Positions 29,950 to 40,028 of a DNA stretch of 64,000 nucleotides are shown here, in pieces. The DNA comes from Bacillota bacterium (GTDB lineage: Bacteria > Bacillota > Limnochordia > Darwinibacteriales > Darwinibacteriaceae): NCBI GenBank assembly GCA_012837385.1, contig DURH01000031.1, forward strand, positions 1 through 64,000, read 5' to 3'. Both the position numbers and the translations under genes were made by a program. The notes under the pieces are model-generated. The model was given only the letters and a program-made list of their open reading frames with translations. It ran no database searches and was not told where the DNA came from. Position 1 is the stretch's first letter. Each line of letters starts with the position of its first letter.

Positions 29950-30522
29950 TTAGAAGTTCACCTGAGGAACCTGCTGGGCTCCAGGAGATGCTTCAAAGAA
30001 GGACCGCGCCTCCATACCCATCACACTGGCGAAGATGTTCATGGGGAACCGGCGGATTGTGGTGTTCCAAGTCTGCACAGACTCGTTGAAACGCATCCGC
30101 TCGGTGGCAATGCGATTCTCCGTTCCAGCCAGCTCATCTTGGAGCCGGATAAAGCTGGTGTCAGCCTTCAACTCTGGATAAGCCTCACTGATAGCCAGGA
30201 GCCGCCCGAGAGCAGAGTCCAAACTGGCGTTGGCCTCCATTTGGTCCTCGGGAGTCCGAGCTGCCAACAGACGAGACCGGGCATCGGCCACATCAGCAAA
30301 CACCTGCTGTTCATGGCTGGCATAGCCCTTAACAGTCTCCACCAGATTGGGGATCAAATCCGCCCTGCGCTGCAGCTGGTTCTCCACCTGCGCCCAACGG
30401 GCCTCAACAGTTTCGTCTAGTTCCACTAACCGATTGTAGCGTGAAATGAAATTGGCGCCGATTAGTACTACAATTATTGCAATGATGATGAGCACTAGGG
30501 TTCCTTTTTTCAATCTCTCCAC
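29950..30522 (-). CDS. lemA: LemA family protein
   Basis: N-terminal TM, NRLVELDETVEARWAQVENQLQRRADLIPNLVETVKGYASHE. Confidence 0.95.
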   Translation of the reverse strand: MERLKKGTLVLIIIAIIVVLIGANFISRYNRLVELDETVEARWAQVENQLQRRADLIPNLVETVKGYASHEQQVFADVADARSRLLAARTPEDQMEANASLDSALGRLLAISEAYPELKADTSFIRLQDELAGTENRIATERMRFNESVQTWNTTIRRFPMNIFASVMGMEARSFFEASPGAQQVPQVNF

Positions 30523-30537
30523 TCTCCTTTTCCATCC

Positions 30538-31302
30538 TTAGAATCGCCTTCCTGCTCCTCCGCCACCGCTGCGCCCCCCGCCAAATCCTCCAAATCCACC
30601 GGAAGGTCTCGAACCGCCAAACCCTCCGCCAGTCCGCGGGCCGCCAAAGGTAGGGCCAGGGACAAAGATAGTCCTACGGCCCGAGCCTCCGCCTGATCCA
30701 CCGCTGCCACTAGGTGGATAGCGGCGGCCACGGCGCAGCATCAACACAATCAACAGGAAGATGAAAAAAGAAAACAGCCAGCCATAGTCTTCCTTTTTCT
30801 CTTCAGCCATTTCAAACTTCTCTCCCGCTAAAATGCGGGCGTAGGCCTTGGCCATGGCAGTGAGCCCAGCCCCATAGTCGCCATCCTTGAAGTGTGGTAG
30901 TCCTTCCTGGTCAATGACCGCTCCAATCAGGCCATCGGGAAGCACGCCCTCCAGCCCGTACCCAGGCTCCACTTCAATGGCCCCCTCGACCACGGCCAGG
31001 AGCATCAAGAGGCCGCTGTCCTCTTGTCCCCCGATTTTCCACTCGTTAAACAGCCCTGTTGTGTATTCTTTAGGATCCATGGGATCAGTCGAGGTCACAG
31101 TCACCACTGCCAGCTCAACTCCCTGATCTTTCCTGAGCTGCTCAGCAAGGATCTGCAGTTCGGACTGGCTTTTCCGATCCAGCACATTGGCAAAGTCGTT
31201 CACATAACCCTGCGGTTTTGGATAGGCTGCCCAAACCGAACAGGCCAAAGCAAGGACAATCAAGACTGTGCACAACCAAAGGGCCTTCCTGCTTCTGTTC
31301 AT
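30538..31302 (-). CDS. TPM domain protein (YgcG-like) with Gly-rich C-terminus
   Basis: GYVNDFANVLD...LAEQLRKDQGVELAVVTV...; TM; GGSGGGSGRR...GGGGAGRRF tail; adjacent to lemA. Confidence 0.93.
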   Translation of the reverse strand: MNRSRKALWLCTVLIVLALACSVWAAYPKPQGYVNDFANVLDRKSQSELQILAEQLRKDQGVELAVVTVTSTDPMDPKEYTTGLFNEWKIGGQEDSGLLMLLAVVEGAIEVEPGYGLEGVLPDGLIGAVIDQEGLPHFKDGDYGAGLTAMAKAYARILAGEKFEMAEEKKEDYGWLFSFFIFLLIVLMLRRGRRYPPSGSGGSGGGSGRRTIFVPGPTFGGPRTGGGFGGSRPSGGFGGFGGGRSGGGGAGRRF

Positions 31303-31305
31303 ATT

Positions 31306-31866
31306 CTACCTCTTTCTTCTAACCCACTCCCCGTGACGCCCTAGGGCCTCCCCTAGGCGGTAGTACCCACCGAAGGCATAGACCAGAGCATCAGCACGGG
31401 CCAGGTCAAAGCGGTGATCCACTGCACACTGCTCGTCATAGTGCACGGCGAGCACTTCTCCTAAGAACAGATCATGGCTGCCCAAGGAGAGCTCCTGCAC
31501 CACCCTGCATTCCAGGTTCACCGGGCACTCTGCAATCAAGGGTGCTTGGACAGACTGGCCGGGCAGGGCGGTAAATCCGCAGCGGGCGAATTTATCGGCA
31601 TCGCGGCCGCTGATAGTGCCGCAGAAATCCACCAGTTCTACCTGGGAAGCCTGGGGAATATTCACCACAAACTCGCCTGATCGCTTAATTATATCATACG
31701 AATAGCGCTCCGGGCGAATACCCACACCAATTATCGGTGGATCGGAGCTGGCTACTCCACACCACCCCAAAGTGATGATGTTTGCCTGGCCAGCATCCTG
31801 GCAGCTCACCAAGACAGGTGGCACTGGATACAGCCAGGGCGCCGCAGTGCGGGTCACTTTGGCCAC
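31306..31866 (-). CDS. flavin reductase family protein
   Basis: PVPPVLVSCQDAGQANIITLGWCGVASSDPPIIGVGIRPERYSYDIIKRSGEFVVNIP. GTG start at 31866 after AAGGGGGA preferred over the longer ORF. Confidence 0.88.
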   Translation of the reverse strand: MAKVTRTAAPWLYPVPPVLVSCQDAGQANIITLGWCGVASSDPPIIGVGIRPERYSYDIIKRSGEFVVNIPQASQVELVDFCGTISGRDADKFARCGFTALPGQSVQAPLIAECPVNLECRVVQELSLGSHDLFLGEVLAVHYDEQCAVDHRFDLARADALVYAFGGYYRLGEALGRHGEWVRRKR

Positions 31867-31925
31867 TGTACATTCCCCCTTATTTACCTGCTGACCAACG
31901 GAAGTAGGGAGGATAATTCTCCTCC

Positions 31926-32570
31926 TCAACTCTCCTCTCCTGCAGGTAGGGCTCGATAAACTTCCTCCCCTTCCTTCCACTGGAAGTCATTGGCAGTCAG
32001 CTCCTGAATGACCTGCCGCAGCGGCTCCCTTTCTGGGGAGAACAGTAGAACCTGAAAGGTGACGCGCTCCAGATATTGGGTGTCAGCAAGAAAAACGCCC
32101 TGGGTCATCAGTTCATTTTGAATCCTGCCAGAATGGACGTAATCCACTGTAATACCGACTTTAGTTGCGGGAACCATGCGCACGATCCCCGCCTCCTTCA
32201 CTGCTTCACGGGCCGCTCCCCCATAGGCTCGCACTAAGCCCCCCCGGCCCAGGAGGGTGCCGCCGAAGTAGCGTGTAACCACCACTGCAGTGTTCACAAG
32301 GTCGTGGGCCTTGAGCACTTCCAAGACTGGCAGCCCTGCAGTGCCGCTGGGCTCGTTGTCATCGCTGTACTTCTGGATTTCCTGGTTAATTCCTATGATA
32401 TAAGCAGGTACATTATGGGTGGCGCTCCAATGCTCCTTGCGCACTTCCTCAATAAACCCCTCAGCCTCTTCACGGGTCTGAACGGGTTTAATGCGCGCGA
32501 TGAATTTCGACTTCTTTTCAATCAGGGTGATCTCTGCTTCCCGCGCCACCGTCCTGTACTCTACCAGCAT
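31926..32570 (-). CDS. YigZ/IMPACT family protein
   Basis: KKSKFIARIKPV, HNVPAYIIG...SDDNEPSGTAGLPVLEVL, VVVTRYFGGTLLGRGGLVRAYG. Confidence 0.95.
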   Translation of the reverse strand: MLVEYRTVAREAEITLIEKKSKFIARIKPVQTREEAEGFIEEVRKEHWSATHNVPAYIIGINQEIQKYSDDNEPSGTAGLPVLEVLKAHDLVNTAVVVTRYFGGTLLGRGGLVRAYGGAAREAVKEAGIVRMVPATKVGITVDYVHSGRIQNELMTQGVFLADTQYLERVTFQVLLFSPEREPLRQVIQELTANDFQWKEGEEVYRALPAGEES

Positions 32571-32653
32571 ATTACCACCTCGCCTTAGGGTTCAACATTT
32601 CTTTGCATCTTCCTTCCAGGTCTGCTATTCTAATCACGAAGGAGTGGATAGGC

Positions 32654-34810
32654 ATGCAGATTATCAAACAGCTGGCAGCTGAGCTAGGTATTAGGCCGGC
32701 CCAAGCTGAACAGACAGTTAAGCTCTTGGATGAAGGCAACACCATTCCCTTTATCGCCCGCTATCGTAAAGAGGCCACTGGTGAGCTGGATGAAACGGTA
32801 ATTCGAGCTCTGTCGGAGCGCCTGGTCTACCTGCGCAGCCTCCAGAACCGCAAAGAGGAGATCTCCAGGCTGATTGAGGCCCAGGAAAAACTCACTCCCG
32901 AGATTTCTGCCTCCATTACGGCGGCTAACACCCTGCAGGAACTGGAGGATATCTACCGTCCCTTCAGGCCCAAGCGCAGAACCAGAGCGTCTGCAGCCAA
33001 GGAGAAGGGTTTAGAGCCCCTGGCGGAGCAGCTCCTGGCCCAGGACGGGCGAAATCCGCAAGTGCTGGCTGAACCCTTTTTGAGTGCTGAGGTCACCACG
33101 GTGGAAGATGCCCTGCAGGGAGCTCAGGATATTCTCGCTGAGCAGTTCACAGATGATCCCAGCAACCGGGCCTTAATCCGCAAGTTCACCTATGATACGG
33201 GCCTACTGGCGGTGGAAAGGACTGCCGATGAAGACATCCCCGAGGCAGACGAATTCCAGATGTACTTCGATTACTTCGAGGATGTGTCAAAAATACCACC
33301 CCACCGCATCTTGGCTATTAATCGGGGAGAGCGCCTGGGTGTGTTGAAGGTGAAGATCCAAGTGGATGTCAACCGCATCCACTCCCTGCTCAGCAGAGAG
33401 ATTGTTACTAATCCCGCCTCTCCAGCCGCGGCCTATGTGCAGGCCGCTATCGAGGACGGCTATGCGCGGCTTTTAGCTCCCAGCTTGGAGCGGGATATAC
33501 GAAATGCCCTCACGGAGAAGGCGGAAGAACATGCCATCCAGATCTTTGCCAAGAATCTCAGGGATCTCTTGATGCAGAGTCCCGTGCGGGGACGCAGGGT
33601 GTTAGGCATTGATCCAGCTTTCCGAACCGGCTGCAAAGCAGCTGCGGTGGATGAGTTTGGCCAGCTCTTAGAGTATACCACCATCTACCCCCATGAACCG
33701 CAGAAGAAATGGAGAGAAGCCCTGCACATCCTGGCTTCCTTGGTTAACAAACATGGACTCACCTTGGTCACCATTGGCAACGGGACTGCGAGCAGGGAAA
33801 CGGAACAGCTGGTGGCAGAGCTAATCAGAGAACACTGCCCCACCCTGCAGTATCTTGTGGTGAACGAGGCTGGTGCCTCTGTCTATTCCGCCTCAGAACT
33901 GGCCAGGGAAGAGTTCCCTGACTTGGATGTGTCCATGAGGGGTGCTGTTTCCATTGCCCGCAGAGTGCAGGATCCCCTGGCTGAACTGGTGAAGATCGAG
34001 CCCAAATCCATTGGTGTGGGCCAGTACCAGCATGATGTGAACCAAAAGGAACTAGCCGGAACTTTAGATGCAGTGGTAGAAAGCTGTGTTAACCATGTAG
34101 GTGTGGAACTGAACACGGCTTCCAGTGCCCTGTTGAGATATGTATCGGGCCTATCAGCCAGAGTCGCCCAGGAAATCGTGCACTACAGGACGGCAAACGG
34201 TATCTTCAAGAGCCGGACAGAGCTCAAGAAGGTGAAGGGATTGGGTGCCAAGACCTTCGAACAGGCTGCCGGCTTCCTGCGCATTGCCGATGGTGCACAT
34301 CCCCTTGATAACACCGCCGTGCATCCAGAATCCTACCCCTTGGCCAGGCAGATCCTGACGCTGATCGGCTGCAGTGAGGAGGACCTCCAGAACCGGGAAA
34401 ACTTGGATGCGATCAGAGAGAAACTGAAGGAGCTAGAACCAGATCAGGTGGGGGAAAAGCTGGGCGCAGGTGTTCCCACTGTACGGGACATTTTGGCCGC
34501 TTTGGGGCAGCCCGGCAGGGATCCCAGGGATGAGCTTCCTCCCCCGCTGTTTAGGGCAGATGTATTGAGCATCGAAGATCTCAGGCCAGGCATGGTTCTC
34601 AAAGGAACTGTGCAAAACGTGGTGGACTTCGGAGCCTTTGTAGATATTGGGGTCAAAAAGGCTGGGCTAGTGCATATCTCCCAGCTCAGCGACGGATTCG
34701 TACGGCACCCCACCGATGTGGTGCAGGTGGGAGACATAGTTACGGTGCGCATCCTAGGCGTGGACCCTAAACTAGAGCGAATCAGCCTTTCCATGAAAAC
34801 AGAGCGGTAA
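32654..34810 (+). CDS. tex: Tex-family transcription accessory protein, S1 domain
   Basis: IPFIARYRKEATGELDE, YRPFRPKRRTRA, DPAFRTGCK, QYQHDVNQKEL, GTVQNVVDFGAFVDIGVKKAGLVHISQLS. Confidence 0.96.
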   Translation: MQIIKQLAAELGIRPAQAEQTVKLLDEGNTIPFIARYRKEATGELDETVIRALSERLVYLRSLQNRKEEISRLIEAQEKLTPEISASITAANTLQELEDIYRPFRPKRRTRASAAKEKGLEPLAEQLLAQDGRNPQVLAEPFLSAEVTTVEDALQGAQDILAEQFTDDPSNRALIRKFTYDTGLLAVERTADEDIPEADEFQMYFDYFEDVSKIPPHRILAINRGERLGVLKVKIQVDVNRIHSLLSREIVTNPASPAAAYVQAAIEDGYARLLAPSLERDIRNALTEKAEEHAIQIFAKNLRDLLMQSPVRGRRVLGIDPAFRTGCKAAAVDEFGQLLEYTTIYPHEPQKKWREALHILASLVNKHGLTLVTIGNGTASRETEQLVAELIREHCPTLQYLVVNEAGASVYSASELAREEFPDLDVSMRGAVSIARRVQDPLAELVKIEPKSIGVGQYQHDVNQKELAGTLDAVVESCVNHVGVELNTASSALLRYVSGLSARVAQEIVHYRTANGIFKSRTELKKVKGLGAKTFEQAAGFLRIADGAHPLDNTAVHPESYPLARQILTLIGCSEEDLQNRENLDAIREKLKELEPDQVGEKLGAGVPTVRDILAALGQPGRDPRDELPPPLFRADVLSIEDLRPGMVLKGTVQNVVDFGAFVDIGVKKAGLVHISQLSDGFVRHPTDVVQVGDIVTVRILGVDPKLERISLSMKTER

Positions 34811-34812
34811 AA

Positions 34813-34837
34813 AAGAGCAGCCCAACGGGCTGCTCTT
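34813..34837 (-). terminator. rho-independent terminator, strong in the minus direction (potABCD)
   Basis: AAGAGCAGCCC-AAC-GGGCTGCTCTT with a U-run on the minus transcript. Confidence 0.75.
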
Positions 34838-34849
34838 CCCCTGTATAAG

Positions 34850-34875
34850 AGAGCTCGGGGATACCCCCGAGCTCT
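34850..34875 (+). terminator. hairpin, probable plus-direction terminator of tex
   Basis: AGAGCTCGGGG-ATAC-CCCCGAGCTCT followed by GGTTTT. Confidence 0.65.
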
Positions 34876-34879
34876 GGTT

Positions 34880-35929
34880 TTACCTCAACTTGAACTCAAC
34901 ATAGATGTGTTCGTATTCTTCCAGTACACGTTCCACGCCAATGTAGAAGCTGGTGTTTTCCACCACCTCATCTGCCAGGTTGAGCATGGGATTGTCTCTG
35001 TAGTAATCGGGCAGAAGGGGTTCGGCTCCTTTATTGGGCGTAGTGAACTTGGTTAGATCCGCGATCCTAGCGGCAGTTTCCGGCCTCATAATGAAATCCA
35101 GGAACTGATAGGCACCATCTTTATTAGGCGCTTCTTTGGACATCACCCAAGAGTCGATGAAGATGGGCATCCCTTCGGTGGGAAAGACCGGCTGCAGCTT
35201 GGGATCTGCGGCATTACCCTTCACCGCCTGGTTGGAATACATAAACCCGGCTACCGCTTCTCCGTTGATCAGGGAATCTTCCGGAGTGTTGGTTTCGAAG
35301 CGCACAATATTGGGTTTCAGGGCAAAGAGCTTCTCCCTGGCTTCGGCAACCTTCGCAGGATCCGTCTCATTGTACTCGTAACCTAGGGATTTGAGCACAA
35401 TCCCCATGATCTCTACAGACCAATCCACCACAACCACTTTCTTCCGCAGCTCTTCCTGCCACAGATCGCTGTAAGTCGTGATGGGATCTGCACCCAGCTT
35501 CTCCACTTCTTCATGGTTCACAAGGAGCAGAGAGATGGAGATGGCGTAGGGGATGGAGTATTCACTGGTGGGGTCATAGTAATTGCCCAGGTACACAGGG
35601 TTGATGTTGGCGTAATTGGGCATCTGGGACTTATCCAATACGGCCAGCATACCGTTCTGCCGCAGAATATCCACCATGTAATCAGTGACTACAGCCAAAT
35701 CGTATTGATCAGGGTTCGCTTCCAGCAGAGACTGCATGTCTTCGTTAGAAGTTACTTCCTTGTAGTTGACTCGGATGCCCGTTTCCTTTTCAAACTCCTC
35801 AATGACCTCCCGGGGAATGAAATCTCCACCCCAAGTCATAAGGTTAACCTCTCCGTTAGCCGCCACTCCAGCAGGCACAGCAAGGATTAAAACAGCGACA
35901 ATGAGCAGTACAGTTTTTCTCATCTTCAC
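34880..35929 (-). CDS. potD: spermidine/putrescine ABC transporter substrate-binding protein
   Basis: VNLMTWGGDFIPREVIEEFEKETGIRVNYKEVTSNEDM; operon with potA/B/C; classical signal peptide without a lipobox Cys. Confidence 0.9.
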   Translation of the reverse strand: MKMRKTVLLIVAVLILAVPAGVAANGEVNLMTWGGDFIPREVIEEFEKETGIRVNYKEVTSNEDMQSLLEANPDQYDLAVVTDYMVDILRQNGMLAVLDKSQMPNYANINPVYLGNYYDPTSEYSIPYAISISLLLVNHEEVEKLGADPITTYSDLWQEELRKKVVVVDWSVEIMGIVLKSLGYEYNETDPAKVAEAREKLFALKPNIVRFETNTPEDSLINGEAVAGFMYSNQAVKGNAADPKLQPVFPTEGMPIFIDSWVMSKEAPNKDGAYQFLDFIMRPETAARIADLTKFTTPNKGAEPLLPDYYRDNPMLNLADEVVENTSFYIGVERVLEEYEHIYVEFKLR

Positions 35930-36711
35930 TTGGCAAACCTCCTATTCTTAGTAACTAACTGGCTTAGTCCAATTATGAAGAAAGTTCCCATCAAAATCAA
36001 GGTGCACAGGGCGTTTACTTTAGGGGTCACGCCCACACGCATCATGGAGAAGATGTGCACTGGAAGGGTAGTGCTGCGCGGCCCCGACATGTAAGTGGAA
36101 ATAATTACATCATCCAAAGACATGGCTAGACACAGCAGAGCCGCAGTGAGAATGGACGGAGCAACCAAGGGCAGGATGATGGTTCTCACCATCTGCAGCG
36201 TGCTGGCCCCCAAATCCAAAGCCGATTCAATAATGGACTTATCGATTTCCTGCAGCCGCAGGCGCACCATGATGTAGACATAGGGTACACAGAACAGAGA
36301 ATGGGACAGCACTAAAGTCAAGGTACCGAAAGGCAGACCCAGAGCATTGAAAAAGAAAAGCAGCGACACTCCCAAGGCCACTTCAGGCACGATCAAAGGC
36401 AGAATCATCATCCCTTGAATGGCGGTTTTCATGCGGGCTGTCACCCACTGGGAAACAACAGCGGTGAACGTACCCAGCACCGCGGAGAGCAGGGACGTTA
36501 AGACAGCTACCACAATACTTACCCTAAAGGACTGGGCAATAACCCTGTCGCTGAACAGCTGACGGTACCAGTCCAAGGTCCAGCCGGTCCACTGGGCAGT
36601 GGAAGAGCTGGCATTGAAGGAATAGAGAATGACGCTGAGCACAGGCAGGTACAGGATGACAAAAAATAGGGACAGATAAAACGTTCCAAGCCGATTGGTT
36701 TTTTCCTTCAT
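35926..36711 (-). CDS. potC: spermidine/putrescine ABC transporter permease
   Basis: Multi-TM BPD transport domain: SALDLGASTLQMVRTIILPLVAPSILTAALLCLAMSLDDVIIS. Confidence 0.93.
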   Translation of the reverse strand: MKEKTNRLGTFYLSLFFVILYLPVLSVILYSFNASSSTAQWTGWTLDWYRQLFSDRVIAQSFRVSIVVAVLTSLLSAVLGTFTAVVSQWVTARMKTAIQGMMILPLIVPEVALGVSLLFFFNALGLPFGTLTLVLSHSLFCVPYVYIMVRLRLQEIDKSIIESALDLGASTLQMVRTIILPLVAPSILTAALLCLAMSLDDVIISTYMSGPRSTTLPVHIFSMMRVGVTPKVNALCTLILMGTFFIIGLSQLVTKNRRFAK

Positions 36712-37559
36712 TGAAACAGCCCCTCCCCCGTCTTATCCTTGCTCACTTTCCAATAAAGCGAGAGCACCAGCAGGGCCAGGGCAATCATGCCCAGGGAAAA
36801 GGCGGCGGCCAGAGGCCTGTTTCTGCCCCTGGTGGCCATGGTGTGAATCAAATTCCCCAGAAAAACGGTATTTCCTCCTCCTAAGAGATCGGAAACGAAG
36901 TAGAGGCCTAAGGCAGGGATGAAAACTAAGGTAAAGCCCCCGGCGATCCCAGGCAGGGTCAGAGGAATGGTGATTTGGAAAAAGGTTTTCCACCTGCTCG
37001 CCCCCAAGTCATAGGAGGCTTCCAGCAGTGAACGATCCAATTTGTCTACAGAGTTAAAGACGGCGACGATCATAAACGGCATCAGCATATAGGCTGTACC
37101 CACCAAGCTGGTACCGAATTTGTACATCATTGGCAGGGGTTTGTCAATAAGCTTGAGAGCCATCAGCACATTGTTGATCAGCCCGGCATTGCCCAGCAGA
37201 ATCATCCAGCCGTAGGTCCGCAGCAAACTGGAGATCCAAAAGGGCAGCATAATCAAGCCCAAGGATAAGGCGCGCCTAGTGGGAGACAGATTGGCGGTGA
37301 TGTAAGCTACGGGATAGCCCACCACCAGCGTGATCAAGGCTGTGAGCAGAGCCAGGAGCAGAGAGTTCCAAAACACCCTCAGATAGATAGGGTCCACCAC
37401 GCGGCGGTAATTGTCCAGCGTAAATTGGTAGATAATGTTGCCCAGGTTGTCCCGGGACAAAAAGCTGAGCACAACCACAAAGATCATGGGCACGCCCACT
37501 AAGAGCCCGATCCACACCAGAATGGGTACAGCTAGTAAGTTCCTCTTGAGAGTTCTCAT
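36708..37559 (-). CDS. potB: spermidine/putrescine ABC transporter permease
   Basis: Multi-TM BPD transport domain: EASYDLGASRWKTFFQITIPLTLPGI. Start moved to MRTLKRNL. Confidence 0.93.
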   Translation of the reverse strand: MRTLKRNLLAVPILVWIGLLVGVPMIFVVVLSFLSRDNLGNIIYQFTLDNYRRVVDPIYLRVFWNSLLLALLTALITLVVGYPVAYITANLSPTRRALSLGLIMLPFWISSLLRTYGWMILLGNAGLINNVLMALKLIDKPLPMMYKFGTSLVGTAYMLMPFMIVAVFNSVDKLDRSLLEASYDLGASRWKTFFQITIPLTLPGIAGGFTLVFIPALGLYFVSDLLGGGNTVFLGNLIHTMATRGRNRPLAAAFSLGMIALALLVLSLYWKVSKDKTGEGLFQ

Positions 37560-37560
37560 C

Positions 37561-38670
37561 TTAGACGCCTCTTTCTTCCCAACCATCTTTGGGAAGCAGA
37601 ATCGCTCCGCTTTCCTCCCAGGAAATGTACACAGTATCTCCAACTTGGCAGTCACAGTCGATCTTTTGATACTCTACAACTGTAAGGACTCTATCCTCAA
37701 CCTGCACCTCAATCCTGATCTGGGAGCCGGCATAATGGATGGAAAGAGCCCTGCCCTTAACGGCATTTTCCGTTTCGTCACAGGAAATCCTCATCTTATC
37801 CATGAGAATGGCCAAGATGGCCGAGCCCTCGGCTGGAAAAGCGTTCTTGGCGCTGCTTGAATTCCTTACTGCAACCACGCTTTCTCCCAGCTTCACCTTT
37901 GAACACTCTTCACCAGGCTCCACCACTTCTACAGGGAAGATGTTGCGATCCCCGATGAAGCTGGTCACGAAGAGGTTTTTCGGGTTGTTGTAGATCTCCC
38001 TGGGGCTGCCCAACTGCTGCACTTCCCCTTGGTCAATTACCACAATGCGATCTGACATGTTGAGGGCCTCTTCTTGATCATGGGTTACATAGACGAAGGT
38101 AGTACCTGTCTTGCGCTGCAGGTGCGCCAACTCCGTCTGCATGTGCTTGCGCAGTTTGAGATCCAGCGCGCCTAGGGGCTCATCTAGGAGCAGGATAGAT
38201 GGTTCATTGATGAGGGCCCGGGCAATGGCGATGCGCTGCCTCTGCCCCCCTGAGAGCTGGTGGGGCATGCGCTGTTCATAGCCTGACATCTGCACTAATT
38301 CCAGTACCTCAGACACTCTGGTCTTAAGCTGGGACTCATTAAGGGATTTCGTCATGCGGGGGCCATAGGCGATATTGTCATAGACGTTGAAATGGGGGAA
38401 CAGGGCGTAGTTCTGAAAAACAGTGTTTACATTCCGCTTATTCGGCGCCAAGTCCTTAATGGAAGTGCCGGAAAGCAGAATATCTCCTGATTGAATGCGC
38501 TCCAGGCCTGCAATACAGCGCAGAAGTGTGGTTTTGCCGCAGCCCGAAGGCCCAAGCAGAGTGAGAAATTCCCCTTCGTCTATGGTAAAAGAAACATCCT
38601 TCAGGACATGGACGTCACCATAGTACTTATTCAAGTTGATAAGCGAAAGCAGCGGCTGTCTCACAGACAA
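37561..38670 (-). CDS. potA: spermidine/putrescine ABC transporter ATP-binding protein
   Basis: LLGPSGCGKTTLLRCIAG, LSGGQRQRIAIARAL, LLLDEPLGALD, TOBE-like C-terminus. Confidence 0.95.
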   Translation of the reverse strand: MSVRQPLLSLINLNKYYGDVHVLKDVSFTIDEGEFLTLLGPSGCGKTTLLRCIAGLERIQSGDILLSGTSIKDLAPNKRNVNTVFQNYALFPHFNVYDNIAYGPRMTKSLNESQLKTRVSEVLELVQMSGYEQRMPHQLSGGQRQRIAIARALINEPSILLLDEPLGALDLKLRKHMQTELAHLQRKTGTTFVYVTHDQEEALNMSDRIVVIDQGEVQQLGSPREIYNNPKNLFVTSFIGDRNIFPVEVVEPGEECSKVKLGESVVAVRNSSSAKNAFPAEGSAILAILMDKMRISCDETENAVKGRALSIHYAGSQIRIEVQVEDRVLTVVEYQKIDCDCQVGDTVYISWEESGAILLPKDGWEERGV

Positions 38671-38709
38671 CTTCCTTCCCCACCATAATATAATGCTGAC
38701 CCTAAGGTC

Positions 38710-38738
38710 AGTATAGTTTAGTTACTAAAGGATGTCAA
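38710..38738 (-). promoter_or_regulatory. sigma-A-like promoter of potABCD
   Basis: Minus strand TTGACA (38733-38738), 17 nt, TATACT (38710-38715). Confidence 0.75.
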
Positions 38739-38764
38739 AGCATGGATCCGCTGCATGCTGGGGT

Positions 38765-40015
38765 TCATCCCAACTTCAACGCCTCCACTGGCGTCATTTT
38801 CGCCGCCTGCCACGCTGGGTACAGTCCGAAGAGCTGACCCATGAGAATGGTAACCAGCACAGCCAGGGCCGCGGCTAGAGGGTGCAGTCCGCCCACACTG
38901 CCGAACTTCACATACGTAGCCTGGGCCATAATCAGTGTGAGCATGGTATTGGCGCTGAGCAAGGCTGCCCCTAATCCCAGTGCCGAGCCCACACAGGAAA
39001 ACACCAGGGACTCATTGAGGATCTGCCAGATTATTACTCCTTTCGTTGCCCCTAAAGCCTGCCGCAGGCCGATTTCCCTCGTCCTCTCCACTACGCTGAC
39101 CAGCATGATGCTGAGAATGCCGATGGCGCTCACCAACACAGCAATAAAGGCAAAGGCACCCAAGATGAGGGTAATGTCCTGAACCTGATCGCTCAAATAG
39201 GAAGTTGAGTCCTCAAAGTACTCTCCCTGTACTTCTAGGTCATCTGTGGCTCGGTCTGCCAGCAAAATTTGGACGTCTGCCACCGCTTCATAGACCCTGT
39301 CAGGCTTGGTCTGAATATAGAGGCTGTGATAGAGCGGCTCAGAATCGCCTAAGGACATCCAAGTGCGGGTGGCGTCTAAGGGGAAGATGAGATGGGGTTG
39401 GGTAATGAACAGATCCAAAAGCGGCGGATAGAGTTTGTACACCCCGATGATCTCAAACTCCCAGCTGCCTTCACCGAAGTCTCCCAAATCTAAGATCTGC
39501 CCCAAGGCTGATTGGTTGGGGAAAAGCTGTTCTGCCACTACTTCTGAGATGAGAACAACTCTGCTCCGCTGCTGTTCATCTGCTTTGGTGAAGAACTGAC
39601 CTTCCACTAATTCCAGCCCAATAGCATCTGCATACTCCGACGTGGTTTCGGCTGCCGCCTTCACCAAGTAGGTGAGGCCGCGCACGGTAACTTGCTGTTC
39701 CCACAGGTCGCGATAAATAAAGGCGTTTTCGATTAGATCGCTTTCCTGGACCCTAGCCAGGTCACCATAGCGGAGATTGCTGGCGGAGGACATCATGAAG
39801 CGATAGCCTGCGATCTCCTCGTATTGAGCCACAACAATCTTGGCCAAGGATCCGCCGTAAGTGCGTTTGGCATCATCTATCCTGCCCGAGGCTTGAAAAT
39901 TGAGGGACAGGATGATCGCTACAATCCATACGCCCAGTGCCACCTGGAGCACAGTGAGCAGGGAACGCAGCGGCCTTTTCCTGACAATCCGCAGAGTAAA
40001 TTTGACTGTCTCCAT
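38765..40015 (-). CDS. MacB/FtsX-type ABC transporter permease
   Basis: N-terminal TM, MacB periplasmic-like domain, C-terminal VVERTREIGLRQALGATKGVIIWQ. Confidence 0.92.
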   Translation of the reverse strand: METVKFTLRIVRKRPLRSLLTVLQVALGVWIVAIILSLNFQASGRIDDAKRTYGGSLAKIVVAQYEEIAGYRFMMSSASNLRYGDLARVQESDLIENAFIYRDLWEQQVTVRGLTYLVKAAAETTSEYADAIGLELVEGQFFTKADEQQRSRVVLISEVVAEQLFPNQSALGQILDLGDFGEGSWEFEIIGVYKLYPPLLDLFITQPHLIFPLDATRTWMSLGDSEPLYHSLYIQTKPDRVYEAVADVQILLADRATDDLEVQGEYFEDSTSYLSDQVQDITLILGAFAFIAVLVSAIGILSIMLVSVVERTREIGLRQALGATKGVIIWQILNESLVFSCVGSALGLGAALLSANTMLTLIMAQATYVKFGSVGGLHPLAAALAVLVTILMGQLFGLYPAWQAAKMTPVEALKLG

Positions 40016-40028
40016 CCCCTACCCCCCC

